Shown here: positions 23,703 to 32,157 of the stretch, piece after piece
Layout of the letters: the number at the start of each line of letters is the position of its first letter
Numbering within the stretch: the first letter of the stretch is position 1
Source: Vulcanimicrobiota bacterium
Lineage (GTDB): Bacteria > Vulcanimicrobiota > Vulcanimicrobiia > Vulcanimicrobiales > Vulcanimicrobiaceae
Direction: 5' to 3'
DNA: 42,662 nt
Assembly: GCA_027459645.1 (NCBI GenBank)
Contig: DAIDHQ010000026.1
Location: forward strand, 1 to 42,662
Program-made: the position numbers and the translations under genes
Notes under the pieces: model-generated
What the model was told of the DNA's origin: nothing
The model's database searches: none
The model's input: the letters and a program-made list of their open reading frames with translations, nothing else

Positions 23703-24160
23703 TACGGTAGCGATGCGAGAACCTCCTCAGCGTGCCCCTCGACGTTGACTTTGGGCCAGACCTTGACGATCTTTCCGGTCGCGTCGATGAGGAACGTCGA
23801 ACGGGCAACACCCTTGGTGATCTTCCCGTACATGTTCTTCTCTTGAATGACTCCCATGGCGTCACAAAGTGCGGACTCGGTGTCTGCCAACAAGGGAAAT
23901 TCGAACCCGTATTTCGCTTTGAATTTCTGGTGCGATTCGACCGAATCGCGGCTAACGCCCACGATGCGCGCGTTCTTCTTTTCGAAATCGGCGCGACGAT
24001 CGTTAAATTGCGTGCCCTCGTTGGTTCAACCCGGGGTGTCGTCTTTCGGATAGAACCAGAGCACGAGAAAACCGTCGCCGATATAATCGTAGGTAGAAAC
24101 TGCGTTGCCGGCGTCGGTACGTAGCGTCAGCTTGGGAAGTTCGTCGCCTTCGCCAAGCAC
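23702..24160 (-). CDS. bcp: BCP-type peroxiredoxin, selenoprotein (in-frame TGA)
   Basis: Start at GTG 24160 with a perfect AGGAGG (24166-24171) 5 nt upstream. The frame reads VLWFYPKDDTPG, then TGA at 24026-24028, then TNEGTQFNDRRADFEKKN and onward to TAA at 23702-23704, 152 residues in total. In bacterioferritin comigratory protein/PrxQ the motif is KDDTPGCT, with the peroxidatic Cys exactly where this TGA falls, so residue 45 is read as selenocysteine. The resolving Cys usually five residues later is Thr50, suggesting a one-Sec mechanism or a partner thiol. It reduces hydroperoxides. The selD gene elsewhere in the window supports decoding. A conventional call would give only the C-terminal 86 residues. 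I see no strong SECIS hairpin by eye. Confidence 0.9.
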
Positions 24161-24169
24161 GTAAACCTC

Positions 24170-26098
24170 CTATTCGTGGTCGATATACTGCGTGAATTGA
24201 TCGAGGGGCACCATAAACAGCAAGCGGTCCCCGGGTCTAACGTCCCCGTCAAACTTGTGTACCGGGACAGCAACCCCTTTACCCGTTCCTCCTTCACGCC
24301 ATACGTAAAGTGGTATCCACCGTACCTTGTAGCCCGGCCGCTCGGGCGGCGCCGGCGGGGGCGAATTTTCGACCCCCTGATACCGCTCCGCCAGCTGGAA
24401 CGTCCGCCGGAATTCCGAGTGCGGGAAGATCGAAAAGCGGCCCCGCGTGCTTTCGAAGCGGGCCAGGCCCGCGATCGTCGGCGCCGTGAGTTCGGTCGTC
24501 GAGAACGATGCGATGCCGAAGTGGCGTTTGATCGAGGCCCCGAAAGCCAGGTCGTCGATACGCAGGACGACGTGCATTTCTCCGCTCCCGTGGGTGCGCG
24601 TCCGCGTGCGCGCGCCGAGCGCGACCTCGAGGTTCGAGGTGTCGGAATTGGTCACCCCGATAAGTGCCTTTGCGTTTTCCGGGTTGCAGTACGCCAGCGT
24701 CTCGTCGTTGGTCGCATCGCCCGTGAGCAGATCGACCTTGCGGTCGCGCGCGAGTTCGGTTAGGATCGCGTCCGGATTTTTTTCCACCACGACGACGTCT
24801 TCGCCAAGCTCGCGCAGATAATCGATGACGAGCGAACCGACGTTGCCCGCACCGCACACGATGACGTGTCCCGAGCGGTGAATGCGGCGAATTCCGCGCG
24901 TCCTTCGAACCAGTGCGGCGTTCAACGAAGATGTGAGCGTTGCGGTAAACACGGCGGAGAGCGTGATGCCGACGATCATCGCGATCATGGCGACGAGCAT
25001 GCCCGCCACTTCGGGGAACGCCAGCGGGCGGACGGCGCAATCGTGGCACGGCGTTACGTCGCCGTACCCGACGGTCGTCATCGTCGTCAGGACGTAATAG
25101 AACGACGCCAGCCAATTGAACTTCAGTATCGAAGCAAAAAAGATCGCGAAGAGCACGTAGAGCACCGCGCCCGCACCAAAGACCGTGCGCAAGATCGGTT
25201 CGGTTCGACGCAAGGCCACGCGAAGATCGCGCATCGACGCGCCCACGCGCAGATCCCATTCCACCCGGCGCGAGTGCTCGCCGCTCGGCCACGTACCCTT
25301 GACGTGCGCGCTCGGCCCAAAGACGACGACGCGCGCCTCGGCTGCAAGCGGCGCTTCGATTAACGCGCGGTCCGGGTGTTCTTCTTCGCCGTGACAGACG
25401 TACGGCGTTCCGCCGTCGACCGCAACAACGCGCGCGCGCACGTGCGCTTCGGCCTGCTCGATGGTCATGCCGTCGATGCCGAAATCGCGCGCGGCACGTT
25501 CGCAGAAACCGAAGAGGCCGCCGGCCGCGTGCCCCTCGGTAGCGTTCCGGTCGATGCGATGCACGACGCGCGCAACGAGCGTTTCGAGCGTCGGAAACGG
25601 CAACGCGTAAAAGCACGAGCGGTCCACGGCGGAGGCCGCATAGGTTGCGGCCGCATGCGCCGCCGGAGATATCGCGGTGCAGTTATACTTCAAGCCTTCT
25701 TGAATCTTGTGCCCCAAGACGGGATTGAACTGACGGATCGTCACGCGAGCGCGCTCATTGATGTCGCGAGCCAGCAACGCGACGCGTAGATTCAAGCGGT
25801 CGTCTTGCGAGACCGCGACGAGACAATAGTTGGGCTGTTGTTCGGACGCGCCCGGCGGTTCGAGGCCCGCTTCGCGCAAATTCGCCGTATCCGACGGGTC
25901 GAGATTGTAGTGCGCGAACGTGTGGGGATAATCGGTTCCTAGACGCGCGACGGTTTGCGATAGCAGTCGCGCGGCCCGCTCGTCTTCGTGCTTCCAAATG
26001 AGCGCGACTCGCTGCCCCGCCGTCTTTAAGATCTCACGGCAGATCTCATAGGCAAGGTAGTCACCACCGACGACGATAATGAGCGTCTCGGAACTCAT
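24170..26098 (-). CDS. Potassium channel protein with N- and C-terminal RCK (TrkA-N) domains
   Basis: 642 residues from ATG 26098 (SSETLIIVVGGDYLAYEICREIL), which opens a first Rossmann RCK domain. A second regulatory segment is followed by two transmembrane helices (VFGAGAVLYVLFAIFFASIL; MLVAMIAMIVGITLSAVFTATL) flanking the selectivity filter TTVGYGDVTP (about residue 345). The C-terminal half has a second RCK domain, HVIVCGAGNVGSLVIDYL then VVVVEKNPD, and an RCK_C-like end. It would be a ligand-gated two-TM potassium channel in the inner membrane. RCK both before and after the pore is unusual compared with MthK. Its ATG is 2 nt from the divergent methyltransferase ATG; its stop overlaps the ribosome-binding site of the Sec peroxiredoxin. 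Confidence 0.88.
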   Translation of the reverse strand: MSSETLIIVVGGDYLAYEICREILKTAGQRVALIWKHEDERAARLLSQTVARLGTDYPHTFAHYNLDPSDTANLREAGLEPPGASEQQPNYCLVAVSQDDRLNLRVALLARDINERARVTIRQFNPVLGHKIQEGLKYNCTAISPAAHAAATYAASAVDRSCFYALPFPTLETLVARVVHRIDRNATEGHAAGGLFGFCERAARDFGIDGMTIEQAEAHVRARVVAVDGGTPYVCHGEEEHPDRALIEAPLAAEARVVVFGPSAHVKGTWPSGEHSRRVEWDLRVGASMRDLRVALRRTEPILRTVFGAGAVLYVLFAIFFASILKFNWLASFYYVLTTMTTVGYGDVTPCHDCAVRPLAFPEVAGMLVAMIAMIVGITLSAVFTATLTSSLNAALVRRTRGIRRIHRSGHVIVCGAGNVGSLVIDYLRELGEDVVVVEKNPDAILTELARDRKVDLLTGDATNDETLAYCNPENAKALIGVTNSDTSNLEVALGARTRTRTHGSGEMHVVLRIDDLAFGASIKRHFGIASFSTTELTAPTIAGLARFESTRGRFSIFPHSEFRRTFQLAERYQGVENSPPPAPPERPGYKVRWIPLYVWREGGTGKGVAVPVHKFDGDVRPGDRLLFMVPLDQFTQYIDHE

Positions 26099-26100
26099 CG

Positions 26101-26664
26101 ATGACTTCTGATTCGTCACCCCCGCCGACGCGCCCGCCGCACGTGCTTGCACGAGACCTCCTTCGACGGCTGGAGGGGCTTTCCGGCGCAACCGTCCTCG
26201 AAATCGGCCGCGGCAGCGGCAGAAACACGTCCGCCCTCACGGCCGCGGGCCATCGCGTTACCGATCTCGACGAAAACATCGCGGCCGATGCTGCACTCAG
26301 CACGCACGCCTTGCTGCACGGCACGCGCGACGACGTCCGCAAGCTGCTCGAACGTATCGCATCGCGCCTGCGCGCCGAGGCACCGCTCTATGGGACTTTC
26401 GGCTCTCTGCGAGACGCGCGCTTCGGCGAAGGCACGAAGATTGCCGAAGGCTGCTATGCGCCGCTTGCCGGCGATGAACGCGGCGTGCCGCATGCCTATT
26501 TTGACGAAGCGTCGCTGCGGGAAATGCTGCTGCCCGCCTGGCACATCGAATCGCTTCAGGAGGTTCGAGTCGACGATATCGCGGGCGACTGGGCGCATCG
26601 CGAGCGACCGCTGCGCGATGCATTCCACTGGTTTGCGCTGCTACGAAAGCGCGGCGATCAGTAA
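26101..26664 (+). CDS. Small SAM-dependent methyltransferase-like protein
   Basis: 187 residues, ATG 26101. Motif I is VLEIGRGSGRNTSALTAAGHRVTDLDEN (about residues 35-60), typical of TehB-like class I methyltransferases but with EIGRGSGRN instead of DxGCGxGxN. Next comes a shortened core and a C-terminal HWFALLRKRG strand. The central part (AALSTHALLHGTRDDVRKLL, YGTFGSLRDARFGEGTKI) matches bacterial proteins often annotated as class I SAM methyltransferases. The substrate is unknown. The start codon lies 2 nt from that of the divergent channel gene, and the stop overlaps the convergent rhodanese gene by 7 nt. Confidence 0.75.
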   Translation: MTSDSSPPPTRPPHVLARDLLRRLEGLSGATVLEIGRGSGRNTSALTAAGHRVTDLDENIAADAALSTHALLHGTRDDVRKLLERIASRLRAEAPLYGTFGSLRDARFGEGTKIAEGCYAPLAGDERGVPHAYFDEASLREMLLPAWHIESLQEVRVDDIAGDWAHRERPLRDAFHWFALLRKRGDQ

Positions 26665-26975
26665 CGAGGAATCGACGGATCGACGCGGCGCGCGTAGGCG
26701 TCGATTCCACCGTCGACGTTGACGACGTTCGGGAATCCGCGTCCGGCGAGAAAGGCGGCGACGCGTTCGCTTCGGCTGCCGTGATGACAAAGCACCGCGA
26801 TCGGCACGTCGACGGGCAGTTCCTTGAAGCGCTGCGGAATCTGACGCATTGGAATCGTCACGCTTCCGTCGATCGCCGCTGCCGCAACTTCATACGGCTC
26901 GCGGACGTCGAGCAGCACGAAGTTTTTTCCCTCACGACGCCAGCGGGCGAGTTCGTCGACCGTGATGTCGCTCAT
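26658..26975 (-). CDS. Rhodanese-domain sulfurtransferase in the thi operon
   Basis: 105 residues, ATG 26975, overlapping the thiG stop (TAATG). It is a single rhodanese domain: DITVDELARWRREGKNFVLLDVREPYE at the start, GSVTIPMRQIPQRF, and the active loop LCHHGSRSE with the catalytic Cys, ending in NVVNVDGGIDAYA. The CHHGxRS loop matches the small single-domain type. Its position as the last gene of thiO-thiS-thiG-rhodanese suggests that it feeds sulfur to ThiS for thiazole formation, as the ThiI rhodanese domain does in some bacteria. That role is inferred from location. Confidence 0.88.
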   Translation of the reverse strand: MSDITVDELARWRREGKNFVLLDVREPYEVAAAAIDGSVTIPMRQIPQRFKELPVDVPIAVLCHHGSRSERVAAFLAGRGFPNVVNVDGGIDAYARRVDPSIPRY

Positions 26976-27757
26976 TACGCGCCGGTGCTCGAGATGAGAT
27001 CGCGCATCGGGCTCGATGCGTTGGCATAGAGACGCTTCTCCATGCGCCCGGCCAGAAAGGCTTGACGGCCGGCGATGACGGCATTGCGCATCGCGCTTGC
27101 CATGAGCACGGAATCTTTCGCCGCTGCAATACCCGTGTTCATCAATAGTGCATCGACGCCGAGTTCCATCGCGATCGCGGCATCCGACGCGGTGCCGACG
27201 CCCGCATCGACGATCACCGGAATCTTTGCGCGCTCTTTGATAATGCGGATCGTGTACGGGTTGCAAACGCCGAGGCCGCTTCCAATCGGCGCCGCAAGCG
27301 GCATGACCGCAGCGCATCCGAGCTCTTCGAGCTGTTTGCAGACGACTGGATCGTCGCCGATATAAGGCAGCACCGTGAAACCGTCCGCGATGAGGGCTTC
27401 CGCGGCGGCAAGCGTTTCCCGCGAATCCGGGTGCAGGGTGTCGGGATCTCCGATCACTTCGAGCTTGATGAGATCGGTCTCGCAGAGTTCGCGTGCGAGG
27501 TGCGCCGTAAGAATCGCATCCTTCGCGCTATAGCAGCCGGCCGTATTCGGCAGCAGGCGCAGTTTCGTGCGATCGATATAATCCAACATCGTCTTACCGG
27601 TCGGATCGTCTAAATTGATGCGCCGAATCGCGACCGTCACCATTTCCGCGCCGCTCGCTTCGTGGGCGGCGCGCATGACGTCCATCGAGGGATACTTTCC
27701 GGTGCCGACGATCAAACGTGATTGAAACGCGTACGTTCCGATGTTTAGGGTATCCAT
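26975..27757 (-). CDS. thiG: Thiazole synthase ThiG
   Basis: 260 residues from ATG 27757. TIM-barrel enzyme with [109 protein letters not shown]. It forms the thiazole phosphate of thiamine from deoxyxylulose 5-phosphate, dehydroglycine from ThiO and sulfur carried by ThiS. It lies 6 nt after thiS, completing a compact glycine-oxidase-type thiazole pathway. Confidence 0.95.
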   Translation of the reverse strand: MDTLNIGTYAFQSRLIVGTGKYPSMDVMRAAHEASGAEMVTVAIRRINLDDPTGKTMLDYIDRTKLRLLPNTAGCYSAKDAILTAHLARELCETDLIKLEVIGDPDTLHPDSRETLAAAEALIADGFTVLPYIGDDPVVCKQLEELGCAAVMPLAAPIGSGLGVCNPYTIRIIKERAKIPVIVDAGVGTASDAAIAMELGVDALLMNTGIAAAKDSVLMASAMRNAVIAGRQAFLAGRMEKRLYANASSPMRDLISSTGA

Positions 27758-27763
27758 GATTCC

Positions 27764-27964
27764 TTATCCGCCTGCGACGGCTTTAATGATCTCGACGAGA
27801 TCGCCGTCGGCGAGCCGTTGGGTTTCGAATTCCGCGCGACGAACCACACGCGCGTTTCGCGCTACCGCGATTCCGGAACGAGGAGCGCCTAACTGTTCGA
27901 GCAGTTGCGCCACCGTCGTACCGTCGGGAAGTTCGTGAATTTCGCCGTTAATCGTCGCCTTCAC
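27764..27964 (-). CDS. thiS: Sulfur carrier protein ThiS
   Basis: 66 residues from GTG 27964 (KATINGEIHELPDGTTVAQLL), whose start overlaps the thiO stop as GTGA; a GTG at 27985 would add seven residues and is less likely. The beta-grasp pattern and the C-terminal IIKAVAGG, ending in Gly-Gly, are complete. The C-terminal Gly is adenylated by ThiF and converted to a thiocarboxylate that delivers sulfur to ThiG. No thiF is in this window. Confidence 0.93.
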   Translation of the reverse strand: MKATINGEIHELPDGTTVAQLLEQLGAPRSGIAVARNARVVRRAEFETQRLADGDLVEIIKAVAGG

Positions 27965-29070
27965 GCCGTCGTCATTCGAAGCCACGGCGCGAGCGCCTCC
28001 GCATCACCGCGCTCGATACAATCGGCAACATAAGCGGCCGTAACGGGGGTAAGGAGGATGCCGTTGCGATAGTGGCCGGTCGCGAGGATCAAGCCCTCGA
28101 TAGGCGTCGGTCCGATCAGGGGCCGCCCATCGGGCGTTCCCGGCCGCAAGCCCGCCCATACTTCGGTCACGGCGAAATCCAGGAGCGAGGGAGCGCCCAT
28201 GTGTACGGCGTCGAGCAGCGTTCGTAGACCCGACCCCGTCACGCGCTCGTCGAAACCGGCGTCTTCCATCGTCGCACCGACCAGCAGCCTGCCGTCTTCG
28301 CGCGGGACCAAATATGCGCCGGGAATCCACGTCGTGCGCTTGAGGAATCCGACGGGCGCGGCAAGCGCCAGCATTTGGCCTTTGACCGGACGAACGGCTG
28401 GCGCGAATTGCGTTGGGATGCCGGGAACCGATGCACTCCATGCTCCCGCCGCAACCACGACGTATGACGCCGGGGTAAATCCGAGATGACTGCGCACGCC
28501 GAGAACCCGCCGCGCATCGGCTTCGACCGCAACGTCGGTCGCCGAGCGTACGATGGTGACACCTTTGGCCTCACATGCCGCAACGAGCGCGCGCCCCAGC
28601 CGACGGTTATCGACGTAGCCTTCGCTTCGCCGCAAGAGTGCCCCGAGGACGGTGCGTGCGAGGGCCGGTTCTGCCGCAAGCGTGGATTCGCGGTCGAGCA
28701 GTTCACAATCGACTCCGCGTCGTGCGAGCGCTTGCGCGTGTGCGCGGAGCTCGCGCAGCCGTTCCTCGTCGAACGCCGCGCTGACGATTCCGTCGAGATG
28801 CAGGTGCGGATCGATTCCGCTCGCTGCCCGGACGCGATCGACGAACTCCGGATAACGTGAAAGCGATTGTGCACCGAGCGCCAGCATCTGTTCGTCGCCG
28901 GTCGACTCGGAATAGGGGGCGAGCATGCCGGCCCCGGCCCACGACGCCGCCCGGGCGGGCTCTCCGCGCTCGTAGACGCGAACCGTTGCACCGCGCGACG
29001 CAAGCTCAAAGGCGATGCCGAGCCCGATGAGCCCGGCACCAATAACCGCGACGTCTCCTGCCCGTTCCAT
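27961..29070 (-). CDS. thiO: Glycine oxidase ThiO
   Basis: 369 residues, ATG 29070. FAD-binding DAO fold: VAVIGAGLIGLGIAFELASRGATVRVYER at the N-terminus, SWAGAGMLAPYSE, a central substrate domain, and the C-terminal WAGLRPGTPDGRPLIGPTPIEGLILATGHYRNGILLTPVTA. This RPxTPDxxPxIG...GHxRNGI(L)LxP pattern is typical of ThiO. It oxidises glycine to dehydroglycine (iminoglycine) with O2 for ThiG, implying aerobic thiazole synthesis. It is the first gene of thiO-thiS-thiG-rhodanese. Only 10 nt separate it from the upstream anti-sigma-like gene, which leaves no room for a TPP riboswitch. Confidence 0.93.
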   Translation of the reverse strand: MERAGDVAVIGAGLIGLGIAFELASRGATVRVYERGEPARAASWAGAGMLAPYSESTGDEQMLALGAQSLSRYPEFVDRVRAASGIDPHLHLDGIVSAAFDEERLRELRAHAQALARRGVDCELLDRESTLAAEPALARTVLGALLRRSEGYVDNRRLGRALVAACEAKGVTIVRSATDVAVEADARRVLGVRSHLGFTPASYVVVAAGAWSASVPGIPTQFAPAVRPVKGQMLALAAPVGFLKRTTWIPGAYLVPREDGRLLVGATMEDAGFDERVTGSGLRTLLDAVHMGAPSLLDFAVTEVWAGLRPGTPDGRPLIGPTPIEGLILATGHYRNGILLTPVTAAYVADCIERGDAEALAPWLRMTTA

Positions 29071-29080
29071 GGCGTAAGGA

Positions 29081-29872
29081 TTAGGGTTTAACGAGCATCA
29101 GCCTGCGGCCGCCCTGTGGACCTTTCGTGCGAACGGTCGGGATCGCCGTCCCGCTCATCGCGCGGCGAATTGCCGCAATCTCCTCACGTTTGATTCCGTC
29201 ACCCGTGAACGCGCTCATCACTTGATCGCCGTTGCGCCAGAAGAATGCTTCGTGGCGGATCAATTCGGGATGCCCCTTCACGGTGACGACGTTGCCGTGG
29301 GCGTCTTCTACCGTCTGCCACATATACGCGAAATAGCGGCCGTGGGGATCGTATTTCGCCGCCTGCAGCCGGAACGTGGTCCCGTTGCTGCGCGTAAACT
29401 TCCAGAGTACGAGCGGTGCGCCGACGGACCATTGATGCGTCTTTGCCGACCACGTGCCGGGGTGCATCAGGTACATCGTGCTTTGACGTGCGCCGGCGGG
29501 CAAACCGGCGGGAGGGACGAGCTTGAACGGCACCTCGCGTGATGCTTCGGCGACGGTCGTCGCATGCGTGCCGGTGCGTATTCGGCTCAATACGGCCGTA
29601 CTAACCGGTGGACCGGCCGGAAGATGCAAGGCGCGCAACACGATGCGCACGTCGGATGAGACCGCCGCGAGCAACGCCTGTGGATGCACGAGCGGTAACA
29701 CCACGACCGCGAGGACTGCTGCCGCGGCGAGTGCGCCGAGACGCCGCCGCATCGGCGATGTCTGCGCGGTGCGGGGCTCGCGCTGCATGATCGCCTGAAG
29801 ATCGGCCGGCGGCGCCGGCTGTGAAGTCAACGCAGCGCGCACGTTGCTGCCTAGGATGTCGTCGTTAAGCAC
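29081..29872 (-). CDS. Membrane anti-sigma-like protein partnered with ECF sigma factor
   Basis: 263 residues from GTG 29872, which overlaps the sigma stop by 8 nt. A short cytosolic N-terminus (LNDDILGSNVRAALTSQPAPPADLQAIM) precedes one transmembrane helix (LGALAAAAVLAVVVLPLV) and an extracytoplasmic domain of about 170 residues (VPFKLVPPAGLPAGARQST... HEAFFWRNGDQVMSAFTG) resembling DUF4367/MucB-type sensory domains. Overlap with an ECF sigma gene and this topology support an anti-sigma role. No zinc-finger HxxxCxxC is present in the N-terminus, so it is not a ZAS protein. Confidence 0.7.
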   Translation of the reverse strand: MLNDDILGSNVRAALTSQPAPPADLQAIMQREPRTAQTSPMRRRLGALAAAAVLAVVVLPLVHPQALLAAVSSDVRIVLRALHLPAGPPVSTAVLSRIRTGTHATTVAEASREVPFKLVPPAGLPAGARQSTMYLMHPGTWSAKTHQWSVGAPLVLWKFTRSNGTTFRLQAAKYDPHGRYFAYMWQTVEDAHGNVVTVKGHPELIRHEAFFWRNGDQVMSAFTGDGIKREEIAAIRRAMSGTAIPTVRTKGPQGGRRLMLVKP

Positions 29873-30404
29873 GTTCGCATGCCTCCTGGGTTCCGGTAAG
29901 GCCGGCGGAAAGCAACTCGCGCAATCGCCGTCGCGCGAGCATGAGATGAAATCGAACGGTGGGAGAAGGCACGTGCAGCGCCGCAGCGACTTCGCTGCTG
30001 CGCAACCCCGCAAAATACGTCAGGACCACGGCGGCTCGCGGCGCGAGCGGCAGTTTGAGGATCGCCGCGTGGAGATCGATCGATGCGGCCGTGTCGTCAA
30101 CGATTGGAACGTCTCGCTCCGGCTGATGCACGTTTCTACAACGCGTTTTCTCGGCGTCGACCGCACAGCGGCCGGCGATGCGATACATCCATCCGTAAAA
30201 CGCACCGGCTTCGTGCAGTGAGGGTATGCCGCGAGCGATAGACGCGCACGCTTCCTGCGCGGCATCTTCGGCGGCCATGCGATCCCGGACGATCCCGATG
30301 CAGACGCGATAGACCTCCGGCCAAATGCGTTCGATCAGATCGTTGAGCGCTTCGCGGTCCCCACGAGCGCGCTCGATCAAGGACCGCTCCACCGAAAAGT
30401 TCAC
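29865..30404 (-). CDS. ECF-family sigma factor
   Basis: 179 residues from GTG 30404, which has GGAGGA 8 nt upstream. Region 2: LIERARGDREALNDLIERIWPEVYRVCIGIVRD then MAAEDAAQEACASIARGI. Region 4: LKLPLAPRAAVVLTYFAG, then SSEVAAALHVPSPTVRFHLMLARRRLRELL. It would direct RNA polymerase to a small stress regulon. It is paired with the overlapping membrane anti-sigma-like gene, the common transmembrane-sensing arrangement, in contrast to the alkyltransferase-linked sigma factor at 14.9 kb. Confidence 0.9.
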   Translation of the reverse strand: MNFSVERSLIERARGDREALNDLIERIWPEVYRVCIGIVRDRMAAEDAAQEACASIARGIPSLHEAGAFYGWMYRIAGRCAVDAEKTRCRNVHQPERDVPIVDDTAASIDLHAAILKLPLAPRAAVVLTYFAGLRSSEVAAALHVPSPTVRFHLMLARRRLRELLSAGLTGTQEACERA

Positions 30405-30466
30405 GTGTTTCTTCCTCCGTTCACCGCACACAGAGGCTCGAGCGCGGCAAACTGTTGGCGGAGGCC

Positions 30467-32122
30467 CTACATTCCCGTGTAGACCGGCCCCTCACCGCCT
30501 TGAGGCGGCACCCACGTGATGATCTGATACGGATCGGCGATGTCGCACGTCTTGCAGTGCACGCAGTTCGTAAAGTTGATCTGCAGGCGCCCTTCGAAGC
30601 CGCCATCCTTCTTCTCGAATTGCGGCTCGTACACGGCGGCGGGACAGAAGAACTCGCACGGATTTCCGTATTCGACCGTGCAGCGATCGCGGCAGATGTT
30701 CGTATCCGCCACCTTCAAGTGGCACGGTTGGTCTTCTTCGTGAATCGTGCCGGAGTTATACACGTCGGTCAGCTTGTCGAACGTCAGCACGTTGTCGATC
30801 TTCGCGCGCGGGGTTTGCGGCGGTTTGAAGCCGAGCTTCTCCATATGCTCGTAACCGGGCTTCTGCGAAAGCTTGTCGATGAATCCGAAGGCGCGGCCGC
30901 CTAAGAACGTCGCAAGCCCGGCGTTGAGCATGCCCAGGGTGCGTCCGTGTTCGAACCCCTGGTGGAAATTGCGGGCGCTGCGCATCTCGGTATACGCCCA
31001 CGAATTGCGGAAGCGTTCTTCGTATGCCGCCAGCGTCTTCGCTTCGTAATTATCGGCCTGCAGCGCGTCCCACGCGGTTTCTGCAGCCATCATTCCCGAC
31101 TTCATCGCCAGGTGCACGCCTTTGAGACGCATGCCGTTCAAGAACCCGGCTGAGTCGCCGGCGATCATCAAGCCGTCACCGTAGGGACGAATCATCGCGA
31201 ATAATCCGCCTTCGGGAATCGCCTTCGCGCCGTAGCGAATCATCTTTCCGCCTTCGAGAAGCTTGCGGATCTCCGGATGTTCTTTCATCCGCTGCAGTTC
31301 GTTGTGCGGATCGGTCGTCGGATTTTTATAATCGAGGCCGGTAACGTGACCGATGTCCACGATGCGATCGGCCATGCCGTAGATGAAGCCGCCGCCGAAC
31401 GTTTCGGCCGGCAACGGATACCCGAGCGTGTGAATGACGGTGCCCGCCGGGAACCGGTCGTCGGGCAGTTGCCACAACTCCTTGACGCCTGTGGCATAGA
31501 CCATCGGTTCCTTCCCGGCATCCAGTTCCAAACGCGGAATCGCCTGCTTGGCGAGCGTTCCGCGCGGCCCTTCGCCGAGAACGACGATCTTCGCGAGCAA
31601 ATCGGCGCCCGGTTCGTAGTTCGATTTCGGGTTGCCGTTGTGATCGACGCCTTTGTCGCCCGTGCGCACGCCGATAACGCGATCGCCGTCCCACAGTAAT
31701 TCTTGTCCGGGGAATTCACCGAAGACTTGCACGCCGAGTTCCTCGGCTTGCGCGGCCATCCACTTCGTCAGACGCTGCAGCGATGCAACGTATTTGCCGT
31801 GGTTTTGCAGCGGCGGCGGCGTGAACGGCGCTTTGATCTTGCCGCCCTTCGTCAGCATCCACAACTCGTCGCGTCCGACGGGCGCGTCGGTCGGCGCACC
31901 CTTCTGCAGCCAATCGGGCATCAGTTCGGCGATCCCCCGAGGATCGAGCACCAACCCCGAAAGGCCGTGATTGCCGATCTCGGCGGCCTTTTCGATGACG
32001 AGAATCTCGAGCTCGCGGCCCGCGGCCTTTGCAAGCTGCCCGAGGCGTATCGCGCCGGCAAGGCTTGCCGGTCCCGCGCCTACGAAGAGAACGTCGACTT
32101 CAAGCTGATCGCGCTGTGCCAT
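30467..32122 (-). CDS. Electron transfer flavoprotein:quinone oxidoreductase
   Basis: 551 residues, ATG 32122. The N-terminal FAD domain opens with VDVLFVGAGPASLAGAIRL and IVIEKAAEIGNHGLSG; later GLFAMIRPYGDGLMIAGDSAGFLNGMRLKGVHLAMKSG binds the flavin. The C-terminal ferredoxin-like domain has Cys-rich motifs NICRDRCTVEYGNPCEFFCPA and NCVHCKTCDIADP for the 4Fe-4S cluster. This is ETF-QO, which passes electrons from ETF (fatty acid and amino acid oxidation) to the membrane quinone. ETF subunit genes are not in this window. It ends near the second ECF sigma gene with a 62-nt gap. Confidence 0.93.
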   Translation of the reverse strand: MAQRDQLEVDVLFVGAGPASLAGAIRLGQLAKAAGRELEILVIEKAAEIGNHGLSGLVLDPRGIAELMPDWLQKGAPTDAPVGRDELWMLTKGGKIKAPFTPPPLQNHGKYVASLQRLTKWMAAQAEELGVQVFGEFPGQELLWDGDRVIGVRTGDKGVDHNGNPKSNYEPGADLLAKIVVLGEGPRGTLAKQAIPRLELDAGKEPMVYATGVKELWQLPDDRFPAGTVIHTLGYPLPAETFGGGFIYGMADRIVDIGHVTGLDYKNPTTDPHNELQRMKEHPEIRKLLEGGKMIRYGAKAIPEGGLFAMIRPYGDGLMIAGDSAGFLNGMRLKGVHLAMKSGMMAAETAWDALQADNYEAKTLAAYEERFRNSWAYTEMRSARNFHQGFEHGRTLGMLNAGLATFLGGRAFGFIDKLSQKPGYEHMEKLGFKPPQTPRAKIDNVLTFDKLTDVYNSGTIHEEDQPCHLKVADTNICRDRCTVEYGNPCEFFCPAAVYEPQFEKKDGGFEGRLQINFTNCVHCKTCDIADPYQIITWVPPQGGEGPVYTGM

Positions 32123-32157
32123 GCGGCCCCTTTCGAGCTACGTCAAAAACGACCATT

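Noticed and set aside
23702-23962. BCP peroxiredoxin as a truncated pseudogene
   Set aside because: The upstream part is in frame, has an ideal ribosome-binding site and intact family motifs; the only interruption is TGA at the catalytic Cys position, and selD is present.
23985-24026. SECIS hairpin in the peroxiredoxin gene
   Set aside because: I found only an imperfect GGCACG/CGCGCC pairing with a large loop; it is too weak to list as a feature without folding software.
29071-29080. TPP riboswitch ahead of thiO
   Set aside because: Only 10 nt separate thiO from the upstream gene, and no riboswitch core is visible.
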